Assembly (NCBI GenBank): GCA_020850915.1
Contig: JADZDV010000325.1
Location: forward strand, 1-15,639
Reading direction: 5' to 3'
Source: Chloroflexota bacterium
GTDB taxonomy: Bacteria > Chloroflexota > UBA6077 > JADZDV01
Length of the DNA stretch: 15,639 nucleotides
Shown in pieces: positions 7,915 through 14,497 of the stretch (within the stretch, counting starts at the first letter, position 1; each line of letters begins with the position of its first letter). The translations under genes were made by a program, and so were the position numbers. The notes beneath the pieces are model-generated. The model was given only the letters and a program-made list of their open reading frames with translations, was not told the DNA's origin and searched no databases.

Positions 7915-9557
7915 GAGCCTGAGGCGGCGCGGGGGCCGGGGTAGACGCGGGCGTAGTCGATGCCGTTGATCCGCGCGACGAACTCCGGCTCGCGCGAGAG
8001 GTAGTCAGCCGAGGCGCGGGGCGCGTGCCCAAGCTGCTGTTCGAAGAGGTAGAGCACGACGTAGTTGGCCGAGCGCGGGACCGGCTCGTTCCGCAGCGCC
8101 TCGGCCGTGCCGACAAAGGTCGCCTGGAGCTGCTCGAAGCGGTCCGCGTAGACCGTCAGATTGCGAGCGTTCGACTTCGCGTTCAGGTAGTCGGCAACCA
8201 GGTCGATGCCCTCGCCATAGCCGACCGGCAGGGTGCGCACGGCCGCCGAGCTGCCGCCGGCCAGCGGGTTGTAGTAGGCCAGGTAGTATGGCACCACCGA
8301 GAGAGCCGGCTGGACGGCGAGCAAGCCCAGGAGCGCCGCCGCGATCCCGGTAAGGGCGCGGGACGGTCGCCGCCAGGTGGTAAGAACGCGCCAGGTGCTC
8401 CAGTAGCCGAGCGCCGCGAAGAGGTCGAGGACGGGGAAGAGCGGCAGGACATAACGGTCGAACTTCTTGGGCCCGAGAGTCATGACGACGAGGAAGCCGA
8501 CTGCCACGGCCAGAACGCCGAACGTGGCGAGGCGGGCGCCGGGCTGGAAGGTGGGCAGTAGCCGGGCGATCGCTAGACCGAGCAGGAGCAGCAGGCCGAG
8601 GCAGGTGGCGGGACCGAGACGGAGGGCGATGGCGACCGGGTAGAAGAGCAGCCCGGGGTCCATGACCGGCTGGCCCAGGAAGAAGTTGCCCTGCTCGTGC
8701 GGCTCGCCGCCGGTCTCGCGGACGAAGGCTGCCATTCTGGCCAGGCTCTCGAACGGCGCCACCCAGATGGCTGGCCAGAAGAGGACGAACGCCACGAGTG
8801 CCGAGACGCCGAGCAGGGCCAGGTCGAGGACGAGCGCGCGCCAGCCGGCGCGGCGTCCGAGCGCCAGGCCGAGCAGCGGCAGGGCCACGGCCAGGTACGC
8901 GCCGGGCGCCTTGGTGATCACCGCCAGGCCGCTGCACGCGCCGGCCGCGATCAGCCAGCTTCGCCGCCCGTCGCCGGCCCAGCGGGCGAGCGCCGCCAGG
9001 GTGGCGAGCATCATCAAACCGGTCAGGGTAGCGTCCATGTGGACGAGCTGCGAATGAGCCAGGTAGAAGGGGTCGAGCGCGAGGAGCAGGCCCGCCAGCG
9101 CGCCGACGCCCGGGCCCCAGAGTCGCATGACGAGCAGGACGATGGCGGCCACCGTCAGCGCGGAGGCGACCACGAAGGCGCGGCGGGCCTCGACGAGCCC
9201 CTGAGAAAAACCCTCGACGCGAGTGACCACCCGCTGGCCGGTGACCGGGTCGGCGAAGCGAGTGGCACCCGCCAGGCCCTGGCCGAGAATCGCCAGCTCC
9301 ATCGTCAGGACCCCGGGATGGCCGGACTGGAAGGTCCGGCCCAGGCGGCCGATGGAGAGGCCGTAGGCGAAGCCGCCGGCGCGGCGCATCCAGTTGTCTT
9401 CGTCGGCCGTGACGTAGGTCTGTAGGCCGATCGAGCGCGGCGCCAGCGCCAGCAGGAAAGCCGCGAGCGCGAGCGTCCCGAGGAGGCCCGTCGAGACCCG
9501 GCCCGGAGCAGCGGCGGTCGTCCGGGCCTCGCTCCTATCGCGGAGGGCGCTCTGCAC
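7911..9557 (-). CDS. Glycosyltransferase family 39 paralogue (operon gene 3)
   Basis: 548 residues. It has a basic N-terminus, a first helix at about 23-40, and the loop ADEDNW (51-56) with Asp52-Glu53. Then come GHPGVLTM (79-86), FADPVTGQRVVTRVEGF (101-117), HSQLVHMD (168-175), ITKAP (214-218), FWPAIWV (260-266), NFFLGQPVMDPG (291-302), KKFDRY (364-369), VPYYLAYYNPLAGG (422-435), GYGEGIDLVADYLN (446-459) and INGIDYARVYPGP (530-542). The length and layout match operon gene 4, and the two are probably the most recent duplicates. The GTG start lies only 3 bases after the upstream stop, with no strong ribosome-binding site, which suggests reinitiation by ribosomes finishing the preceding gene. 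The predicted role is external transfer of a sugar from a polyprenyl-phosphate donor. The substrate cannot be inferred. Confidence 0.92.
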   Translation of the reverse strand: MQSALRDRSEARTTAAAPGRVSTGLLGTLALAAFLLALAPRSIGLQTYVTADEDNWMRRAGGFAYGLSIGRLGRTFQSGHPGVLTMELAILGQGLAGATRFADPVTGQRVVTRVEGFSQGLVEARRAFVVASALTVAAIVLLVMRLWGPGVGALAGLLLALDPFYLAHSQLVHMDATLTGLMMLATLAALARWAGDGRRSWLIAAGACSGLAVITKAPGAYLAVALPLLGLALGRRAGWRALVLDLALLGVSALVAFVLFWPAIWVAPFESLARMAAFVRETGGEPHEQGNFFLGQPVMDPGLLFYPVAIALRLGPATCLGLLLLLGLAIARLLPTFQPGARLATFGVLAVAVGFLVVMTLGPKKFDRYVLPLFPVLDLFAALGYWSTWRVLTTWRRPSRALTGIAAALLGLLAVQPALSVVPYYLAYYNPLAGGSSAAVRTLPVGYGEGIDLVADYLNAKSNARNLTVYADRFEQLQATFVGTAEALRNEPVPRSANYVVLYLFEQQLGHAPRASADYLSREPEFVARINGIDYARVYPGPRAASGS

Positions 9558-9560
9558 CGG

Positions 9561-11693
9561 TCACTCGACGTTGACGCCGTCGGCCACGACCCCGTTCGGC
9601 GGACGGCGGAGGTCAGGCGTGAGCTTGTCAGGCCAACTAGTGATGTCGATCGGCCGGCCGTTCGGGCCGTCCAGCAGGCTGACGACGAGCTGCACGTCGC
9701 CCTGGGCCTCCTCAGGGAGGGGCAAGCGGTGGACCTCGGTCAGGACGGTCCCCGCGCCCGCGCCGGCCGTGCCTTCGACCTGGCCGCCAACCCGCTCGGT
9801 GGAGTCCACCACAGTCCGGCCGCGCTTGTCCACCACCGCCACGCGCCCGTAAAGGTCACTGGACATCGGCTGAAGGAGGGACCAGCGCAGGGTCATCATC
9901 AGCGTGTCGCCAGGGTTGATGTTGACTGACTTGAGGTAGCGGCGCTCGTCAGACTTGAGGTAGGTGCGCTCCAGGCGCGCCACGCCGCTGAACTCCGTGC
10001 CGGCTGCGCTGTGGTTGGGCGGTGGCGGCACGCTGTAAAGACGGGCGTACTCGATGCCGTTGATCCGGATGATCAGCTCCGCCTTGCGGCCGCGCGCCTC
10101 CTGGCGCAGATTGGAGGCGAGGTCGCGCTGGAGAGCGTTGATGTAGAGGACGATGTAGTCCGTGGCGGCGGGGTCGTACTGTTTGTCCGGCAGGACCTTC
10201 CCGTTGAACTGGGCCATCATGACTCGCGGATAGAAACCGGAGATGGTCAGGCGGTCCGAATCGGGCTTGGCGTTGAGGTAGCTCGTGACCTGCTCGATCC
10301 CCTCGCCCCAGCCGACGACGATGTTCTTCGCGGCCCGAGGGCCACCGCCGAGGAGCGGGTTGTAGTACGAGAGGTAGTAGGGGAAGACGGCCAGCGCGGG
10401 CCAGATCTGGACGATGCCAACAAGTAGCGCCACCGCTGGCAGGATGCGAGCTGACCTGCCACGGGCGAGTCGAGTCACGGTCAACCAGATCCCGGCAGCC
10501 GCCAGCAGCTCCACCGACGGGAAGGTCGGCAGGATATAGCGGTCGAACTTCTTCGGCGCGCTGGTCATCATCAGCATGAAGAGCAGGATGAACGCGAACA
10601 GGGCCAGGAAGACCGCGAGCCGGTGTTTCGGTATACGCAAGCCGGGCCAGCGATGACCCGCTACCGCCGTAACGACGAGGTTGACGAGGAGAAGCGCCAC
10701 GCCCAACATCGTCACGGGCGTCAGACGGAAGCCCGCTGCCACGGGGTAGAAGAGCGGACCAGGATCACCGCAAGGCTGCCCGCCAAAGCAGACGTTTTCG
10801 TGGTCCGAGCCGCCCACTTCCTCGGTGTAGGTGACCATCTGAGTGAGCGTGGCGACCGGGTCGGTGCGCAAGGCTGGCCAGAGGGCGAAACAGACGACGC
10901 CGGTGACCGCCACCCAGGTCAGGCCGTCCAGGACCAGGCGGCGGAGGTCGGCGAGGCTGTGCAGACGACCCTGGGCGCGAAAGGCGGCGACGGCAATTAG
11001 CGGGATGAAGAGGGCCAGGAACGAGGCGGGCGCCTTGGTGAGAAAGGCGAGCCCCGTGGCGATGCCGCACAGCACGAGGTAGCCCCGTCCGCCCCGCCGG
11101 CTGGCGTAGACGAGCGCCGAGAAGAAGGCGATGTTCATGTAGCTCGTGAGCGAGCCGTCCACGTGCGCGACGTAGGAGTGGGCCATGAAGAACGGCTCCA
11201 CGGCGAGCAGCACGCCGGCCAGCAGGGCCAGACCGGGGCCGAACAGCCGCCAGACCAGCAGCCAGAGGACGACGACGGCTAGCGACGTGACGACCGGGAA
11301 GAAGCGGCGGCCCTCGCGGAGCAGGTTCAGGTAGTTGGGGGCCTTCTCGAGGCCGTCTGGGCGGACGTAGTCAGCCAGGCCGATCGCCCGCTCCGCGCCG
11401 AGGCCCAGGTAGGTCGTCCACATGGTGGTGACGCCCGGGTGGCCGCTCTGGTAGGTGGTCATCGGGTCGTTGTCGCGCAGGGCGCGTGCGAACAGGGCCG
11501 TGCGGCCCATCCAGTTGCCCTCGTCCGTGGTGACATAGGAGCTGATGACCGCCATCCGGGGGATGAGCGCGCTGGTGAACAGGCCAACGGCGGCCAGAAC
11601 GACCGCGACCGTCGTGTTCCAGCGGGGCCGCACGCGCGCCTCGGTGACCGCGCGCGGGCCGAGGGCCTCGTGTCGCTCTAGCGCAGCTTCCAT
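9561..11693 (-). CDS. Glycosyltransferase family 39 paralogue with C-terminal soluble domain (operon gene 2)
   Basis: 710 residues from the ATG at 11693. The open frame extends 215 codons farther, to 12338, but that part lies inside the preceding gene, is arginine- and proline-rich and has no membrane helix, so I discard it. Motifs: TTDEGNW (55-61) with Asp57-Glu58; GHPGVTTMW (84-92); HSYVAHVDG (172-180); FLTKAP (217-222); DPGPLFYPVA (310-319); KKFDRY (381-386); FPYYLSYYNPLLGGG (437-451); GWGEGIEQV (461-469); INGIEYARLY (544-553). Residues ~565-710 form an added soluble region including NPGDTLMMTLRWS (593-605) and VVDKRGRTVVDS, similar in pattern to the tail of operon gene 5. Two cysteines, Cys302 and Cys308, sit in an external loop where the paralogues have a FFLGQP-type sequence. 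The start overlaps the upstream stop by 16 bases. The predicted function is as for the paralogues; the donor and acceptor are unknown. Confidence 0.92.
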   Translation of the reverse strand: MEAALERHEALGPRAVTEARVRPRWNTTVAVVLAAVGLFTSALIPRMAVISSYVTTDEGNWMGRTALFARALRDNDPMTTYQSGHPGVTTMWTTYLGLGAERAIGLADYVRPDGLEKAPNYLNLLREGRRFFPVVTSLAVVVLWLLVWRLFGPGLALLAGVLLAVEPFFMAHSYVAHVDGSLTSYMNIAFFSALVYASRRGGRGYLVLCGIATGLAFLTKAPASFLALFIPLIAVAAFRAQGRLHSLADLRRLVLDGLTWVAVTGVVCFALWPALRTDPVATLTQMVTYTEEVGGSDHENVCFGGQPCGDPGPLFYPVAAGFRLTPVTMLGVALLLVNLVVTAVAGHRWPGLRIPKHRLAVFLALFAFILLFMLMMTSAPKKFDRYILPTFPSVELLAAAGIWLTVTRLARGRSARILPAVALLVGIVQIWPALAVFPYYLSYYNPLLGGGPRAAKNIVVGWGEGIEQVTSYLNAKPDSDRLTISGFYPRVMMAQFNGKVLPDKQYDPAATDYIVLYINALQRDLASNLRQEARGRKAELIIRINGIEYARLYSVPPPPNHSAAGTEFSGVARLERTYLKSDERRYLKSVNINPGDTLMMTLRWSLLQPMSSDLYGRVAVVDKRGRTVVDSTERVGGQVEGTAGAGAGTVLTEVHRLPLPEEAQGDVQLVVSLLDGPNGRPIDITSWPDKLTPDLRRPPNGVVADGVNVE

Positions 11694-13207
11694 ACTTCGG
11701 TCCGATCGAAGCCGACGCGCCTGAAGCTGGTCAGGAGCTGGCCGCGAGATTCGAGGTAGCCGGGTGAGTTGATGGCGACCTGGTGCCTGGCTTTGGCGTC
11801 CAGAATAACGATCTCGTAGGTGGAACGTTCCATGTAGCTCGAGAAACGCTCTCGCCCGGGCATGGCCCGCAGGCGCTCCCAGACGTAGTAGTCGGTGTAG
11901 GGATGGTCGGCCAGGCCGAGCCAGAACAGGGGCGGACCCAGGATCGTTGCCCCCGCTGGGACCACCCGCCGCACGTCGTCGATCATGGCGTCGTAGCCTT
12001 TGTCGCTGAGGTTCGAGGCCGCGGTGGTCATGTCGTCGTAGTCGTCGGACACTCCGAACACCAATAGTACGAGGAAGGCGAGCCCGAGCGCCGGGACGGC
12101 GGGCGGCAGGGAGAGCGTAGACGGGAGGCTTGCCGAGAGCGTCCGCGCCACCGCGGCCAGCAGCACGCCGAGCAGCAGGGCGAGCCACGGCTCGTACAGG
12201 ATCAGATAGAACTGCGACTTGCCGCTCACGAGCAGGGTGAACGCCACGAACGCCAGGAGCGCTCCCCCCAGGACCGGGTCGAGCAGGCGCTGGCGAAACG
12301 ACGCCCAGGCGGCGACCAGCAGGGCAGCGCCGATCCACAGAGCCTCCATCCGTCGGTCCTCGGTGGTGTACTCCGAGAAGCGGCCGATCTCCGCCGCGAG
12401 CGCCTCCAGCGGCGACATGGCGAGGATCGGAGGACGTTTGTCGATGCCGATCCAGTAGGAGCTGGACGAGACGAACTGGCCTGGATTGGAGAGCACCCGT
12501 ACGACCAGGAAGTAGGCCACGCCCGCTGAGAGCCCGAGCGCGAACAGTCGCGTCTCCGGGGCGAGCAGCACCTTGCGTCCGCGCTGGCTCAGGAATACCA
12601 GGCCGAGCAGCGGCATGAAGGCGATGGCGTTCAGGTGCACGTCAAAGGAGAAGCCGGCCAGCAGACCGCCGGCCAGGGCGGCGCGCAGGTCGCGCTCCTG
12701 GAGCGCGCGCACGGCCAGCCAGGCGGCGGCGACCAGCATGGCGGCCAGGACGACGTCCGGCCGCACCATGTGGGAGCTGACCAGGAAGGGGTGTGAGACG
12801 GCGAGTCCGACCGACCCGAGCAGCCCGGCCAGCGTGCCGTAGAGGCGGCGGCCGAGCAGGTACGTCACGCCGAGCAGGACGCCGCCCCAGAGCAGCGAGA
12901 CAACGCGGCCCTGGAGCAGGCCGAGCCCGAACAGCCTGAGTGCCAGGCCGACGGTGAGCCCCTGGAGACCGCCCTTGTAGAGCGGATCGGCGCCGAACTC
13001 GGTGTCCAGCAGTCGGGCGCTCGGATCGACGCCGGCGGCGACCCAGAAGGCGTTCAGCTCGCGCGCCTCGTCGTTGTGAGCGGTGGGCCAGGCGGCGAGG
13101 TAGGGCAGGTGAAGGGTGAGGTAGGCGAAGATCGCAGCCCAGACGAGCCAGTCGGTCCAGCGAACCGCCCGCCCGGCCGTCGGCCTGCTGGGGGCCTCTG
13201 CGAGCAA
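11678..13207 (-). CDS. Glycosyltransferase family 39-like membrane protein (operon gene 1)
   Basis: 509 residues. The first helix is at about 18-37, followed by the external loop HNDEARE (44-50) with Asp46-Glu47, the expected acidic pair of ArnT/PMT-like GT-C enzymes. SHMVRPD (145-151) supplies the second acidic site. Several more helices run to about residue 385, then a soluble C-terminal part of roughly 120 residues with GATILGPPLFWLGL and YEIVILDAKARHQV. It lacks the GHPGV and KKFDRY motifs of the following four genes and is a more distant relative. The start is TTG at 13207: a GGAG sequence lies 7 bases upstream, and no ATG or GTG precedes the first membrane helix. The stop is TAG at 11678-11680, inside the next gene. 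As the first gene of the operon it should carry the main promoter upstream. The substrate is unknown. Confidence 0.88.
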   Translation of the reverse strand: MLAEAPSRPTAGRAVRWTDWLVWAAIFAYLTLHLPYLAAWPTAHNDEARELNAFWVAAGVDPSARLLDTEFGADPLYKGGLQGLTVGLALRLFGLGLLQGRVVSLLWGGVLLGVTYLLGRRLYGTLAGLLGSVGLAVSHPFLVSSHMVRPDVVLAAMLVAAAWLAVRALQERDLRAALAGGLLAGFSFDVHLNAIAFMPLLGLVFLSQRGRKVLLAPETRLFALGLSAGVAYFLVVRVLSNPGQFVSSSSYWIGIDKRPPILAMSPLEALAAEIGRFSEYTTEDRRMEALWIGAALLVAAWASFRQRLLDPVLGGALLAFVAFTLLVSGKSQFYLILYEPWLALLLGVLLAAVARTLSASLPSTLSLPPAVPALGLAFLVLLVFGVSDDYDDMTTAASNLSDKGYDAMIDDVRRVVPAGATILGPPLFWLGLADHPYTDYYVWERLRAMPGRERFSSYMERSTYEIVILDAKARHQVAINSPGYLESRGQLLTSFRRVGFDRTEVWKLR

Positions 13208-13258
13208 ACTGCTACTCCGGAGTCGCCGGGCGCTCGAAAAGGTCCCGGTAAGCGAGGC

Positions 13259-13316
13259 AGTCTACCACGCGGTGGGAAGAGGACGGTACTCAGGGCGCTG
13301 GATTTTGAGCCAGCGC
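13259..13316 (-). promoter_or_regulatory. Possible operon promoter with adjacent inverted repeat
   Basis: On the minus strand, TGGTAGACT gives a -10-like TAGACT (+ coordinates 13259-13264) with an extended TG motif. No good -35 box is visible. The leader to the TTG start would be about 45 bases. Just upstream, GCGCTGG (13295-13301) and CCAGCGC (13310-13316) form a perfect 7-base inverted repeat around an 8-base AT-rich spacer, a plausible operator. Only the sequence symmetry is seen; the function is inferred. Confidence 0.3.
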
Positions 13317-13380
13317 TTGTGTCACCTCTGTACTGGCACAGGCTCGTGCCGGACTGGCGGCTGGTGTCGCACGAAGCCTA

Positions 13381-14188
13381 GACCAGAGCCACAGTGAAAC
13401 CCGCGGAGTCGACTCGGTAAGCTTGGCGGAATCTCAGCGTGCCGCGAGGCTCTGCGATGAACGATCTGCTCGAGCGCTGGAAGCTGGACGAGCGCCAGGT
13501 CCGTGATCGGATGTATCGGGCGCCAACGCCGCGTGAGCGGGAACGGTGACATGCGCTCTTGCGCGCCGCGGCAGCCGCGTCTGGGGCGAAGATCTTCTTT
13601 GCCGACGAGGCCCACTTCTACGCCGACGTTGACTTGCGCGGGAGATGAGTCCTCAAGGACGAGCCGGCGCTGGTGGACTCGACCAGCCCGCGCGACGGCG
13701 AGAAGGCCAGCTCCTCCTCGGCGGTCTGTCTGGAGACCGGTCAGGTTGAGGCGATGGAGCTCGACGGCAACAGTTGCGCGGCGACCTCGGTCGCCTTCCT
13801 CAAGCAGGTGCGCGCCAACCACGCCGAGCCCCTGATCGTCATCTGGGACAACGGCCCGGCGCACGGTGGAGACGCGCTTCGCGCCTACCTGACCACGCCC
13901 GACCTCCACCTGCGCCTGATGCGCCTACCGGCCTACAGCCCGGACTTCGATCCGGATGAGGCCATCTGGGGCTGGCTCCGGGAAGAGGTGACGGCCAACA
14001 CCTGCTTCGGGACCAAAGCCAGGGTCCAACAGCACGTTGGTCAATGCTTCCGCGACCTCGCCAGTCGGACCGACGCGGTCGCGCACCGCTGCCGACGCAC
14101 CCTGCAAGAACAGGCGGACGCCCTCGCTCCGATCATCGATGCCATCCCGCGGCAGCCCAGCCATGTGGATCTCACCGTGGCTTTGGTT
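13381..14188 (+). mobile_element. IS630-family insertion sequence, internally deleted and decayed
   Basis: The left end GACCAGAGCCACAGTGAAAC (from 13381) is an inverted match to the right end, which finishes GGCTTTGGTT at 14188. About 17 of 22 terminal positions agree and all mismatches are transitions. A TA dinucleotide flanks each end (13379-13380 and 14189-14190), the expected target-site signature of IS630/Tc1-mariner elements. The right inverted repeat overlaps the end of the transposase frame, and the flanking TA supplies the TAA stop. The element is 808 bases, shorter than the roughly 1.1-1.2 kb usual for the family, in line with the missing middle of the transposase. A 10-base palindrome, GAGTCGACTC (13406-13415), sits near the left end. 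It cannot transpose by itself but might be mobilised by an intact relative elsewhere. Confidence 0.85.
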
Positions 14189-14191
14189 TAA
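13457..14191 (+). pseudogene. IS630-family transposase, broken
   Basis: The frame starting ATG at 13457 reads MNDLLERWKLDERQVRDRMY, then a PTPRERER segment typical of the N-terminal helix-turn-helix region of these transposases. It is interrupted by TGA at 13547-13549, continues as HALLRAAAAASGAKIFFADE with the first catalytic Asp, and is interrupted again by TGA at 13646-13648. From 13649 it is open to the TAA at 14189-14191. That part contains IVIWDNGPAH (second Asp), LPAYSPDF and DEAIWGWLREEV (the Glu), completing the DDE set. Compared with family members as I know them, most of the DNA-binding region and linker (roughly 100-130 residues) is deleted between HAL and the catalytic core. Both stops fall where relatives carry tryptophan (RERERW-HA and LRGKW-VLK), so each is explained by a single TGG-to-TGA change. 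It is inactive. Confidence 0.88.
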
Positions 14192-14497
14192 TTCGACAGG
14201 CGGCGTCGCGCGCTGGACCAGCTTGCCGGGGCGATCGGCGATATCTGGACGCCATCCCCGGCAACGACGCCGACAACAGGGTCGAGGCCTCCTGTATTGC
14301 GCGAGTCGACGCGCGCCTCCGGCGGTCGATCGATAGTCTGCTCCACGCCCTGCCCGACCGGTCCACCTCGGAGACCAGCATCCGACGTCGCTCGGGGCCC
14401 GTCGATCGTTTCACGGAAATTTCAGCCTCCCTCGCTAGTCTGGCAAGCGGACTCGGCGCGAGACGCGCAGCCCCGTCAGACATGGGAGGTGGCAGGC
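14192..14497. other. Gene-poor interval between the IS element and the secreted-protein gene
   Basis: No convincing complete gene is seen here. Rightward frames crossing this interval are open only because of GC content. On the minus strand a frame (about 14345 down to 14190, 52 residues, possible GTG start) ends exactly at the IS boundary and contains GLDPVVGVVAGDGVQISP. That loosely resembles the GLDP-x-x-G-x-x-PG-x-GD-x-x-S motif of the DUF4112 family and may be a relic. The last ~90 bases contain the candidate promoter described separately. Confidence 0.4.
14409..14441 (+). promoter_or_regulatory. Candidate promoter with 11-base-period TTTCA direct repeats
   Basis: TTTCA occurs at 14409-14413 and again at 14420-14424, an exact 11-base (one helical turn) spacing. 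A -10-like TAGTCT lies at 14436-14441, 11 bases beyond the second repeat. This is the geometry of promoters activated by OmpR/PhoB-family response regulators, where tandem half-sites replace the -35 box. It precedes the secreted-protein gene, giving a leader of about 50 bases. The regulator is not in the window, so the assignment is inference. Confidence 0.4.

Noticed and set aside
11694..12338. N-terminal 215-codon extension of operon gene 2
   Set aside because: It lies entirely within operon gene 1 in another frame and has no membrane or family features. The paralogues all begin just before the first helix, as the ATG at 11693 does.
13290..13320. tRNA-Leu anticodon-arm-like sequence (GGCTCAAAATCC on the minus strand)
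   Set aside because: The loop would be 8 rather than 7 bases, and there is no D-arm before it, no T-arm and no acceptor stem. Treated only as an inverted repeat.
13546..13650. TGA recoded as tryptophan in this organism
   Set aside because: TGA serves as the normal stop of several intact genes in the window, so the two TGA codons in the transposase are better explained as mutations in a dead element.
14297..14497. Upstream extension of the secreted-protein gene
   Set aside because: The 67 extra codons lack a ribosome-binding site and would bury the signal peptide. The ATG at 14498 has a strong Shine-Dalgarno sequence.
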